From positions 1-64,000 of the forward strand of contig CAZSIV010000009.1 in NCBI GenBank assembly GCA_964607135.1: a DNA stretch of 64,000 bases, in the 5' to 3' direction. A program made the position numbers and the translations under genes. This DNA is from Metaruminococcus_A sp964607135. Lineage in GTDB: Bacteria > Bacillota > Clostridia > Oscillospirales > Ruminococcaceae. Of the stretch, positions 42,545 through 51,013 are shown piece after piece. Within the stretch, counting starts at the first letter, position 1, and every line of letters begins with the position of its first letter. A model generated the notes under the pieces. That model was given only the letters and a program-made list of their open reading frames with translations, had not been told where the DNA came from and did not search any database.

Positions 42545-43411
42545 ATGAAGAAAAAGAGATTATTTGAAAATGTTGTACATGGTGTATTCCTTGTTCTGGG
42601 GCTTGTTACGGTGGGATTTGTTCTGCTGATTACGGTTTACCTTGTTCTATCCGGTATTCCGGCTATCCATGAGATTGGTATTTTTCAGTTCCTTTTCGGC
42701 AAGGAATGGGCATCGACGGCAGCGGAACCATCTTACGGTATTCTGCCGTTTATCCTGACCAGTGTTTACGGAACGGCAGGAGCAATACTAATAGGCGTGC
42801 CGATCGGTTTTTTGACCGCCGTGTATCTTGCTAAGCTTGCTCCGAAGCAAGTGAAAACCGTCATGGAATCAGCGATCAGCCTGCTTGCCGGAATTCCGTC
42901 GGTCGTATACGGCCTTGTCGGCATGATCGTGCTTGTTCCCGCAATCCGAAAAGTGTTCGGCCTGCCGGACGGCGCAAGCCTGTTTGCAGCGATCATCGTT
43001 TTAGCGATCATGATTTTGCCGTCTATCATAAAAGTATCAATTACGTCATTAGAAGCCGTCCCAAAAGAATATGAGGACGCGTCTTTAGCGCTTGGCGCAA
43101 CGCCTGTTGAAACCTATTTTCGCGTTTCCGTCCCCGCAGCGAAAAGCGGAATCGCGGCGGCTGTCGTTCTTGGAGTCGGACGCGCCGTCGGCGAGGCAAT
43201 GGCGGTGATGATGGTTGCCGGCAATGTAGCCAATATGCCCTCTCTGTTTGGAAGCGTGCGGTTTCTCACAACAGCGATCGCATCCGAAATGTCCTATTCC
43301 GCCGGATTACAGCGTCAGGCGCTGTTTTCCATAGCGCTGGTTCTGTTCCTCTTTATTATGCTGATCAATGCGACTCTCAATTTCTTTTTGAAGCGGGATA
43401 AGGAGGGCTGA
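42545..43411 (+). CDS. pstC: phosphate ABC transporter permease PstC
   Basis: Membrane subunit (288 aa, six helices) of the high-affinity phosphate importer. It carries the PstC marker ESAISLLAGIPSVVYGLVGM and the EAA coupling loop (EDASLALGATPVETYFRVSVP). The ATG at 42545 is preferred over GTG at 42542 because AAAGGA then lies eight bases upstream. Confidence 0.96.
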   Translation: MKKKRLFENVVHGVFLVLGLVTVGFVLLITVYLVLSGIPAIHEIGIFQFLFGKEWASTAAEPSYGILPFILTSVYGTAGAILIGVPIGFLTAVYLAKLAPKQVKTVMESAISLLAGIPSVVYGLVGMIVLVPAIRKVFGLPDGASLFAAIIVLAIMILPSIIKVSITSLEAVPKEYEDASLALGATPVETYFRVSVPAAKSGIAAAVVLGVGRAVGEAMAVMMVAGNVANMPSLFGSVRFLTTAIASEMSYSAGLQRQALFSIALVLFLFIMLINATLNFFLKRDKEG

Positions 43412-43412
43412 G

Positions 43413-44273
43413 ATGAATCACCAAATGTCAAACAGACGAAAAGGTTCTATCTTTGCAATGAAACTCCTGATGTGGCTTTCCGTAGGAATTACGGCTGCGC
43501 TGGTGCTGTTCTTGGTAGGATACATTCTGCTTAACGGGGCATCGCACATTTCATGGGAGCTGCTTTCCACAGAGCCGAGCTATCTTTCGGGGCGAATTGG
43601 TATTCTCCCGGATATTCTGAATACGCTTTACATCATTATCGCCACTTTACTGTTTGTGATTCCCCTTGGAGTAGGAGCGGCAATTTATCTGACGGAGTAT
43701 GCAAAGAATAAAAAGCTTGTCGGCATGATCGAGTATGCGGCTGAAACCCTGTCGGGCATTCCCTCTATTATATACGGGCTTGTGGGGATGCTGTTCTTCT
43801 GTCAGTTTCTGAATATGAAAACCTCTCTCATAGCCGGCGCTCTCACGCTTGTTATTATGAATTTACCGACCGTTATGCGTACCACGCAGGAAAGCCTGAA
43901 GACCGTTCCGCAGAGCTATCGTGAGGGAGCGTTCGGCCTCGGCGCGGGCAAATGGCGGGTCATTCGCACCGTGGTGCTTCCCGGATGTGTGGACGGCGTA
44001 ATTACGGGGTGTATTCTTTCTGTCGGAAGAATCCTCGGAGAATCGGCGGCGCTGCTCTTTACGGCAGGATTTGCCCATGCCTTGAACGGATTTTTTGACG
44101 GACTGGACAGCTCAGGCTGTACGCTGACTGTTGCACTGTATGTTTATGCGAAGGAACAGGGCGAGTTTGAAGTAGCATTTTCTATTGCCGCTATTTTAAT
44201 GATTATGACGTTGATTATCAATTTTGCCGCCGCGCTTGTCAGCAGATATTTTGGGAAAAGGAGAAGCCTATGA
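43413..44273 (+). CDS. pstA: phosphate ABC transporter permease PstA
   Basis: Second permease subunit (286 aa, six helices). Marker segments are EYAAETLSGIPSIIYGLVGM and the EAA loop (REGAFGLGAGKWRVIRTVVLP). The ATG follows the pstC stop by two bases, and its stop overlaps the pstB start (ATGA). Confidence 0.96.
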   Translation: MNHQMSNRRKGSIFAMKLLMWLSVGITAALVLFLVGYILLNGASHISWELLSTEPSYLSGRIGILPDILNTLYIIIATLLFVIPLGVGAAIYLTEYAKNKKLVGMIEYAAETLSGIPSIIYGLVGMLFFCQFLNMKTSLIAGALTLVIMNLPTVMRTTQESLKTVPQSYREGAFGLGAGKWRVIRTVVLPGCVDGVITGCILSVGRILGESAALLFTAGFAHALNGFFDGLDSSGCTLTVALYVYAKEQGEFEVAFSIAAILMIMTLIINFAAALVSRYFGKRRSL

Positions 44274-45025
44274 AGCCTATTATAACAGTAAATGACCTGT
44301 GCTTGTGGTACGGAAAAAGTCAGGCACTCAAAAATATCAATATTGACATCCCCGAAAAAAGTATTACTGCGCTGATCGGCCCATCCGGCTGTGGAAAATC
44401 TACTTTTCTGAAAACGCTGAACCGAATGAACGACCTGATTCCTGGTGTAAAGATTATGGGAGAAGTTGTTTATCATGGTGAAAATATCTACGATTCCTCT
44501 GTCGATGTAAGCGAGCTTCGGAAAAATATCGGCATGGTGTTTCAGAAGCCGAATCCTTTTCCCATGAGTATTTACGACAACGTCGCTTACGGTCCCCGTA
44601 CACACGGAATCAAAAGCCGCGCAAAGCTGGACGATATCGTGGAACGCTCGCTCCGGGACGCGGCGATTTGGGAGGAAGTCAAGGACAGACTGAAAAAGAA
44701 TGCGCTGGGACTTTCAGGCGGTCAGCAGCAAAGGCTCTGTATTGCCCGCGCCCTTGCGGTAGAGCCGCAAATTCTTTTGATGGACGAGCCGACCTCTGCC
44801 CTCGATCCGATTTCTACGTCCCATATTGAAGAGTTGGCAATGAAACTAAAGGAAAAATATACCATCGTTATCGTCACACATAATATGCAGCAGGCTGTCC
44901 GCATCTCGGATAACACCGCTTTCTTCCTGCTGGGAGATTTGGTTGAATTTTCAGAAACAGAAGCCATGTTCTCACAGCCGAAGGACAAACGCACAGAGGA
45001 CTATATTACAGGGAGGTTCGGATAA
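44270..45025 (+). CDS. pstB: phosphate ABC transporter ATP-binding protein
   Basis: ATPase of the Pst importer (251 aa). Walker A is GPSGCGKST (about residue 38), the Q-loop lies in MVFQKPNPFPMSIYDNVAYG, the signature is LSGGQQQR and Walker B is ILLMDEPTSALD. It overlaps pstA by 4 bp and touches phoU. Confidence 0.97.
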   Translation: MKPIITVNDLCLWYGKSQALKNINIDIPEKSITALIGPSGCGKSTFLKTLNRMNDLIPGVKIMGEVVYHGENIYDSSVDVSELRKNIGMVFQKPNPFPMSIYDNVAYGPRTHGIKSRAKLDDIVERSLRDAAIWEEVKDRLKKNALGLSGGQQQRLCIARALAVEPQILLMDEPTSALDPISTSHIEELAMKLKEKYTIVIVTHNMQQAVRISDNTAFFLLGDLVEFSETEAMFSQPKDKRTEDYITGRFG

Positions 45026-45667
45026 ATGCGGTCAAGATTTGATGAACAGTTGGAGCTGTTGCATAAAGAACTGATTCAAATGGGCGCTCTTTGCGAAAAC
45101 GCCATTGCTATGGCAGCAAAAGCACTGGCTGAGGGAAATACCAGGATGGCAGGCAGGGTTCCCGAATTGTCCGCTGAGATAGACAGGAAAGAACGGGACA
45201 TCGAAGCCATGTGCATGAGGCTGCTTTTACAGCAGCAGCCTGTGGCAAAGGATCTGCGTGTGATCTCCTCTGCACTGAAAATGGTTACGGATATGGAGCG
45301 CATCGGAGACAATTCCGGAGACATTGCAGAAATTGTGACGATGGCAAATATTTCAGCATCAGACAATACGGTGCATATTCAGGATATGGCGAGAGCCACG
45401 ATCAAAATGGTGACCGACAGCCTCGACGCTTTTGTGAAACGGGATGTGAGCCTTGCAAAAAAGGTGGTTGACTATGATGATGTGGTGGACGGCTATTTTG
45501 ATGAAATCAAAACGGACTTGATTAAACAGTTCGGCAGTCCCGACTCAAACGGAGAAAAGGTGCTCGATCTTTTGATGATCGCCAAGTATTTTGAGCGGAT
45601 GGGAGATCATGCGGCGGAGATTGCAAAATGGGTGCTGTTCTCCATTACAGGGAATAAAGAAGGGTAG
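45026..45667 (+). CDS. phoU: phosphate signalling protein PhoU
   Basis: A 213-aa all-helical protein of two PhoU repeats, each with an E/D-rich metal site (ERIGDNSGDIAEI near residue 95, ERMGDHAAEIAKW near 195). It couples Pst transport state to the sensor kinase. The start codon directly follows the pstB stop. Confidence 0.95.
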   Translation: MRSRFDEQLELLHKELIQMGALCENAIAMAAKALAEGNTRMAGRVPELSAEIDRKERDIEAMCMRLLLQQQPVAKDLRVISSALKMVTDMERIGDNSGDIAEIVTMANISASDNTVHIQDMARATIKMVTDSLDAFVKRDVSLAKKVVDYDDVVDGYFDEIKTDLIKQFGSPDSNGEKVLDLLMIAKYFERMGDHAAEIAKWVLFSITGNKEG

Positions 45668-45736
45668 AAGAATCGTATGAAGCAGCGTAAAATACTTAAT
45701 GCTCCACCGCTTGTCCATTGGAAAATTAACATCGTG

Positions 45737-45765
45737 TTGAAAAACATATTTGTTTGTGCTATTGT
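45737..45765 (+). promoter_or_regulatory. promoter of the DMT transporter gene
   Basis: TTGAAA (45737-45742), 17 bp, TATTGT (45760-45765), within the 135-bp gap after phoU. Confidence 0.5.
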
Positions 45766-45802
45766 TATTTTGAATTATTATGCATTTTAGAAAGGCAAAA
45801 TT

Positions 45803-46669
45803 ATGTGGCTGATTATGGCTGCTCTGTCCGCAGTGTTTGCGGGACTTACTTCTGTCCTTGCAAAATGCGGCATCAGAAAAACCGACTCTGATATAGCAAC
45901 AGCGCTGCGGACTGTATTTGTGTTGATATTTTCATGGGCTATGGCGCTGATAGTCGGTTCTATAGAAACAATATCGGATATTACTATAAAATCATTTGTA
46001 TTTTTAATACTGTCAGGACTTGCAACCGGCGCGTCGTGGATTTGTTATTTCAAAGCGCTGTCTATGGGAGATGTCAACAAGGTTGTGCCGGTTGATAAAT
46101 CCAGCACGGTTCTTTCGGTACTGCTCGCCATCGTTTTATTCGGCGAAACGGATCGCCTTACTGTCAAGCTGCTCGGCACGGCAATTCTTGCTGTCGGAAT
46201 TTTTCTGATGATTGAGCAAAAAGAGCCGCAGAACAAAGCAAAACAGAAGGGCTGGATGGTTTATGCCGTATTGTCCGCAGTGTTTGCCGCTCTCACATCT
46301 ATTCTTGCAAAAATCGGTATATCAGGCGTGGAATCGAATCTCGGAACGGCGATTCGAACAAGCGTTGTGCTGATTATGGCTTGGCTCATCGTCCTGATGA
46401 AAGGCAAGCAGAAAGAAATCAGGGAAATCAATAAAAAGGAGTTTGTGTTTATTGCCCTGTCCGGAATTGCAACCGGCGCATCGTGGCTTTGTTATTACTA
46501 TGCAATCCAGAACGGCATTGTCAGCGTAGTTGTGCCAATTGACAAATTGAGTATTATTGTAACAGTCGTATTCTCTTATTTTGTGTTTAAGGAAAAACTC
46601 AGTAAAAAAGCGTTTATAGGCCTTTGCCTTATGCTCTGCGGGACTCTGGCAATGGCAGTATATACATAA
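45803..46669 (+). CDS. DMT/EamA-family transporter
   Basis: Ten-helix transporter of 288 aa made of two EamA halves. The halves are unusually alike: LSAVFAGLTSVLAKCGI against LSAVFAALTSILAKIGI, and SGLATGASWICYFKAL against SGIATGASWLCYYYAI. This points to a recent or strongly conserved duplication. The family exports metabolites or amino acids; the substrate is unknown. It interrupts the expected phoU-phoP-phoR order and has its own promoter, so a phosphate link is only positional. AAAGG precedes the ATG. Confidence 0.88.
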   Translation: MWLIMAALSAVFAGLTSVLAKCGIRKTDSDIATALRTVFVLIFSWAMALIVGSIETISDITIKSFVFLILSGLATGASWICYFKALSMGDVNKVVPVDKSSTVLSVLLAIVLFGETDRLTVKLLGTAILAVGIFLMIEQKEPQNKAKQKGWMVYAVLSAVFAALTSILAKIGISGVESNLGTAIRTSVVLIMAWLIVLMKGKQKEIREINKKEFVFIALSGIATGASWLCYYYAIQNGIVSVVVPIDKLSIIVTVVFSYFVFKEKLSKKAFIGLCLMLCGTLAMAVYT

Positions 46670-46738
46670 AGTGAGGAGATTATTTTACAATACAAATTGT
46701 AGAGATAGAATCAATCACAATATGGGAAGTGATTCGGA

Positions 46739-47413
46739 ATGATTTTTTGTGTGGAAGATGACAGTGGAATCCGTGATTTAATGATATACACACTAAATTC
46801 TGCCGGATTTCAGGCAACGGGATTTGCGGATGGAAACCTGTTCTTTTCCGCTTTGAAAAACGAGAGGCCGGAGCTTATCATGCTTGATATTATGCTGCCC
46901 GGAGAAGACGGCATTAAAATATTGAAACGGCTGAAGAGCAGCGCCGCCACATCGGATATTCCGGTTATTATGGCAACAGCCAGGGGAACGGAGTACGACA
47001 AGGTGATCGGTCTTGACTTTGGTGCGGATGATTATCTTTCAAAGCCCTTTGGCATGATGGAAATGGTGTCCCGCGTAAAGGCGGTGCTTCGCAGGACAAA
47101 GAAGAATGAAATACCGCGTACTCTGCGATTGGGGAAATTAGAGCTTAACATGAGTAATCATACCGTTTTTTCAGACGGTGTGCGTGTCGAACTCACCTTG
47201 AAAGAATACGAAATGCTTCGTTTGTTTATGGAAAATCCCGACAGGGTTTTTACACGAGATCAGCTCCTTCATGAAATTTGGAAGGCCGAATATGCTGGGG
47301 AGACCCGAACCGTCGATGTGCACATCGGCACGCTCCGAACGAAACTCGGCGGCTGTGGAGAGTATATTGAGACGGTACGCGGAGTCGGATACCGCATGGA
47401 GGTAAAGCTATGA
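46739..47413 (+). CDS. PhoB/PhoP-like response regulator
   Basis: OmpR-family two-component regulator of 224 aa. The receiver domain has D7-D8, phospho-acceptor D50 in LIMLDIMLPGEDG and K101 in DYLSKPFG. The C-terminal winged helix (about 125-222) includes LTLKEYEMLRLFMENP and the recognition helix region RTVDVHIGTLRTKLG. It overlaps the kinase gene by 4 bp. Position behind pst-phoU indicates phosphate control, probably through the Pho box at 41557. Confidence 0.93.
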   Translation: MIFCVEDDSGIRDLMIYTLNSAGFQATGFADGNLFFSALKNERPELIMLDIMLPGEDGIKILKRLKSSAATSDIPVIMATARGTEYDKVIGLDFGADDYLSKPFGMMEMVSRVKAVLRRTKKNEIPRTLRLGKLELNMSNHTVFSDGVRVELTLKEYEMLRLFMENPDRVFTRDQLLHEIWKAEYAGETRTVDVHIGTLRTKLGGCGEYIETVRGVGYRMEVKL

Positions 47414-49095
47414 CAAGGCGGATTTTCCGAACCATTTTCGTTGTGGCAGTCGGGGTGTTTCTTGCTTCCGTTGTTCTTTTCATGACGGTTCTTTACGACT
47501 ATTTTTCCGCTGTCGGTCAAGGTCAATTGCACGCACAAATCGATCTTGCCGCGCAGGGCGTTTCCAATGAAGGGATCCGATATTTTGACGACCTTGAATC
47601 ACAAAATTACCGCATTACATGGATCGGAACAGACGGCAGTGTGCTTTATGATAGTATTTCCGATGCGGGCAATATGGAAAATCATTTTGAGCGTGAAGAG
47701 ATAAAAGAAGCGCTTGCCGAGGGATATGGCGAAAGCTCCCGTTATTCCTCTACTTTAACCGAGCGTTATCTTTACAGCGCCAAACGATTGCCGGACGGGA
47801 CGGTTATCCGGCTTTCCGTTACACAGAATTCTATGCTGGCGCTGACGCTTGGGATGCTTCAGCCGATTTGCGTTATATTTGCGGCTACAATTGTACTGTC
47901 CGCTTTTTTAGCATCCAGATTATCCAAAAAAATCGTAAAGCCGCTGAATGAACTGGATTTAGACAAGCCGCTGGAAAATGACGGATATGACGAGCTTTCC
48001 CCCCTGCTTCGCCGTATTGATACGCAGCAACGGCAGATCAGACGGCAGAAGGGGGAGTTGAAGCGGAAACAAAGTGAATTTGAAGCTGTAACAGGAGGAA
48101 TGACGGAAGGAATCATTCTGTTAAATCAAAAGGGTACGATTCTGAGTATCAACCGTGCAGCATCGAAACTTTTTGATGCAGGCTCTTTTGCCGTCGGAGA
48201 AGACATTTTATCTGTAAACCGCAGTTTGGCATTGACAGAGCTTCTTCATAAAGCGGAGAGCGGTAAACGCGCTGAAGCGGTTATGGAATTCGAAAACGAA
48301 AAATATCAGCTGGCTGCAAGTCCGGTAACAGCAAATCATGAAGTGATCGGTATCGTGGTGCTGCTTTTGGATGTAACGGAAAAGGAAAAAGCCGAACAAA
48401 TGCGGCGGGAATTTACCGCGAATGTTTCGCATGAGCTGAAAACGCCGCTTCATACCATCTCCGGCTGCGCGGAGCTTTTATCAAACAATATGGTGAAACA
48501 GGAGGATATCGTAAATTTTTCAAAGCGAATCTATACGGAAGCCGGGCGCATGATACGGTTGGTGGAGGATATCATCAAACTCTCGCACCTCGACGAGGGT
48601 GCGGACGATATGAAGCGGGAAGAAACCGATCTGTTCATACTTGCCGATCATGTGGTAACAGCGCTGATGCCGGAAGCGGAAAAGGCCGGAGTCAAAATAG
48701 AACTGCGCGGGGAAAATGCTGTCCTCTGCGGTATTCCGCAGCTGCTCGAAAGCATCGTATACAACCTCTGCGATAACGCAATCAAATATAATCGCAAAGA
48801 CGGGTCTGTTTCCGTGACAGTCAAAAATGAAGGAGAGCTTGTCATTCTCTCGGTTGTCGATACTGGAATCGGTATCCCGGAGGAGCACAAAGAACGGATT
48901 TTTGAGCGCTTCTACCGGGTAGACAAAAGCCATTCCAAAGAAATCGGCGGCACGGGACTGGGGCTTTCCATTGTAAAACACGCGGCGAGGCTTCATCATG
49001 CCGAAATTGAACTGCAAAGTGTTGTCGATGGCGGCACTGCTGTTACGGTGAAGTTTCCGAAAAATAACAGAAACGATTTGAAAGAGTTTGGTTAG
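47410..49095 (+). CDS. PhoR-like sensor histidine kinase
   Basis: A 561-aa kinase. TM1 (about 8-30), an extracytoplasmic sensor (about 31-140), TM2 (about 142-165), a HAMP-like linker, a PAS domain (about 215-330), HisKA with phospho-acceptor H341 in NVSHELKTPLHTISG, and a HATPase with NLCDNAIKYN, DTGIGIPEEHK and GGTGLGLSIVKH. This matches PhoR of Gram-positives. Translation is coupled to the response regulator by an ATGA overlap. Confidence 0.94.
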   Translation: MTRRIFRTIFVVAVGVFLASVVLFMTVLYDYFSAVGQGQLHAQIDLAAQGVSNEGIRYFDDLESQNYRITWIGTDGSVLYDSISDAGNMENHFEREEIKEALAEGYGESSRYSSTLTERYLYSAKRLPDGTVIRLSVTQNSMLALTLGMLQPICVIFAATIVLSAFLASRLSKKIVKPLNELDLDKPLENDGYDELSPLLRRIDTQQRQIRRQKGELKRKQSEFEAVTGGMTEGIILLNQKGTILSINRAASKLFDAGSFAVGEDILSVNRSLALTELLHKAESGKRAEAVMEFENEKYQLAASPVTANHEVIGIVVLLLDVTEKEKAEQMRREFTANVSHELKTPLHTISGCAELLSNNMVKQEDIVNFSKRIYTEAGRMIRLVEDIIKLSHLDEGADDMKREETDLFILADHVVTALMPEAEKAGVKIELRGENAVLCGIPQLLESIVYNLCDNAIKYNRKDGSVSVTVKNEGELVILSVVDTGIGIPEEHKERIFERFYRVDKSHSKEIGGTGLGLSIVKHAARLHHAEIELQSVVDGGTAVTVKFPKNNRNDLKEFG

Positions 49096-49145
49096 ACCAG
49101 GCTCTTTTTATTTTATATGGATTTTACATGATAATGGATTTGCTG

Positions 49146-49304
49146 CTAATTCGGCATAATCGGGTAGATCGAAAAAGAAGGTGAGCAGATCGGACGTATA
49201 TAGGGTTTGGAGCTCGAGATGTCGATCTGTTTGACGGAATCATCGCCGCCTGCAATTAAAAAAGATTCTGCTGCCGCAAAAGACTGCTTAAAAAGCAAAA
49301 CCAT
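49146..49304 (-). CDS. possible small protein (52 aa)
   Basis: Short open frame with a good GAAAGGA site six bases before the ATG. The first half is hydrophobic/helical, and the second is Ser/Pro/Ile-rich with a single Cys (PYIRPICSPSFSIYPIMPN). It resembles no family I know. It lies just beyond the hairpin that ends the leu operon, on the same strand. It could be a peptide gene or a chance frame. Confidence 0.3.
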   Translation of the reverse strand: MVLLFKQSFAAAESFLIAGGDDSVKQIDISSSKPYIRPICSPSFSIYPIMPN

Positions 49305-49322
49305 ATCTATCCTTTCAATCGA

Positions 49323-49357
49323 GTGTGCCCGGAAGGCTTTATGCCTTCCGGGCACAC
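49323..49357. terminator. terminator-like hairpin after leuB
   Basis: Perfect 15-bp stem (49323-49337 and 49343-49357) with a 5-nt loop, but no long T run on either strand, so it could also be a processing or attenuation structure. Confidence 0.6.
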
Positions 49358-49434
49358 ACTGTTCACTATTTCTCCATTTGGGGAGATTGCCGCAAATCCC
49401 CGAGAGGGTTCAGGAATCTTTGTCATTTAAAAAT

Positions 49435-50505
49435 TTACAGCGCTTCGGCGATCAGGCTGCCCATTTCGGAACAGGATACGAGCCTGCCGCCTTCACTCAT
49501 AATATCCCCCGTGCGGTATCCCGCCTGGAGGACCTTTTTTACCGCCGCTTCGATTTCATCCGCCTCTTTGTCCAGGTCGAACGAATAACGGAGCATCATC
49601 GCCGCGGAGAGGATGGTCGCAATCGGGTTGGCTTTGTTCTGCCCTGCAATGTCGGGGGCGGAGCCGCCGCTCGGCTCGTACAGCCCGAATTTGGTCTCGT
49701 TCAGGCTGGCGGATGCGAGCATCCCGATCGAACCGGTCACCATGCTCGCCTCGTCCGAAAGGATATCGCCGAACATGTTTTCGGTCAGAAGGACGTCAAA
49801 CTGCTTCGGGTCTTTCACCAGCTGCATCGCCGCGTTGTCCACCAGCATGTCGATGCATTCTACGTCGGGGTAATCCTTCGCAACCTCGTGGACAACCGCC
49901 CGCCAAAGCCGTGAGGAGTCGAGGACGTTCGCCTTGTCGACGCTCGTCACCTTGCCGCGCCGCTTCCGGGCGATCTCGAAGGCTTTCACTGCAATCCGCC
50001 GGATTTCCTCCTCGGTGTAAACAAGGGTGTCTTTCGCATAACGAAGTCCGTCCTTTTCACCTTGCTCCCGCTCGCCGAAGTAAAGCCCGCCGGTGAGCTC
50101 CCGCATGACGACGAAGTCAAAGCCGTCCCCGATGATCTCGTCCCGCAGCGGGCAGGCAGCGCGAAGCTCGTCGTAGAGCACCGCGGGGCGCAGGTTTGCA
50201 AACAGGTTCAGCCCCTTGCGGATGGCGAGCAGCCCCGCCTCCGGACGGAGACGGCCGGGCAGCCCGTCCCATTTCGGACCGCCGACCGAGCCGAGCAGGA
50301 CGGCATCGGCGCTTTTTGCTGTCTCCAGCGCTTCATCGGTCAGGGGAACGCCGGCGGCGTCGATCGATACGCCGCCCATTAAGAGATCGGTGTAACAAAA
50401 TGTGTGGCCGTGCCGTTCACAGACAGCGCCCAGCACCTTGAGCGCCTCTTGTACAATTTCCGGCCCGATCCCGTCGCCGCGGATAACCGCAATCCTCTTT
50501 TCCAT
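49435..50505 (-). CDS. leuB: 3-isopropylmalate dehydrogenase
   Basis: NAD-dependent oxidative decarboxylase of the leucine pathway (356 aa), likely also acting on beta-methylmalate in the citramalate route. Features: IRGDGIGPEIV at the start, the substrate region VMRELTGGLYFGE, and the NAD-binding end (GGSAPDIAGQNKANPIATILSAAM). AGGAGG precedes the ATG. Last gene of cimA-leuC-leuD-leuB, 11 bp after leuD. Confidence 0.97.
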   Translation of the reverse strand: MEKRIAVIRGDGIGPEIVQEALKVLGAVCERHGHTFCYTDLLMGGVSIDAAGVPLTDEALETAKSADAVLLGSVGGPKWDGLPGRLRPEAGLLAIRKGLNLFANLRPAVLYDELRAACPLRDEIIGDGFDFVVMRELTGGLYFGEREQGEKDGLRYAKDTLVYTEEEIRRIAVKAFEIARKRRGKVTSVDKANVLDSSRLWRAVVHEVAKDYPDVECIDMLVDNAAMQLVKDPKQFDVLLTENMFGDILSDEASMVTGSIGMLASASLNETKFGLYEPSGGSAPDIAGQNKANPIATILSAAMMLRYSFDLDKEADEIEAAVKKVLQAGYRTGDIMSEGGRLVSCSEMGSLIAEAL

Positions 50506-50516
50506 GGTAAAGCCTC

Positions 50517-50999
50517 CTATTTCTTCAAGGAGTTGAGCAGGCCGCCCGCACTGATGATCTTCTTGATAAAGTCAGGGAAGGGATGGGCCTGGTAGGTCTC
50601 ATTCCGGGTAAGATTGGTGATGACGCCGGTGTCGAAATCGACTTCGACCTCATCGCCGTTCTGGATTTTTTCAGCTGCATCCGGACATTCGAGGATGGCG
50701 AGCCCGATGTCGATGGCGTTGCGGTAAAAAATCCGGGCAAAGGTTGCGGCGATGACGCAGGAGATGCCGCTCGCCTTGATCGCGATCGGCGCGTGCTCCC
50801 TAGAGGAACCGCAGCCGAAATTCGCCTGGCCGACCATGATGTCCCCCTCTTTTACCCTGTGGAGGAACTCCTTGTCGATGTCCTCCATGCAGTGGGAGGC
50901 GAGCTCCTTATGGTCGGCAGTATTCAGGTACCGCGCCGGGATGATGACGTCGGTGTCGATGTTGTCGCCGTATTTATGGACAGTGCCGTGTGCTTTCAT
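50517..50999 (-). CDS. leuD: 3-isopropylmalate dehydratase small subunit
   Basis: Partner of LeuC in isomerising 2- to 3-isopropylmalate (and citramalate to beta-methylmalate). A 160-aa LeuD2/homoaconitase-type subunit with DTDVIIPARYLNT and the swivel-domain loop NFGCGSSREHAP. The ATG at 50999 follows AAAGGAGG. Upstream residues of the longer open frame overlap leuC and are not coding. Confidence 0.96.
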   Translation of the reverse strand: MKAHGTVHKYGDNIDTDVIIPARYLNTADHKELASHCMEDIDKEFLHRVKEGDIMVGQANFGCGSSREHAPIAIKASGISCVIAATFARIFYRNAIDIGLAILECPDAAEKIQNGDEVEVDFDTGVITNLTRNETYQAHPFPDFIKKIISAGGLLNSLKK

Positions 51000-51013
51000 G
51001 CTGCTTTCCTCCT

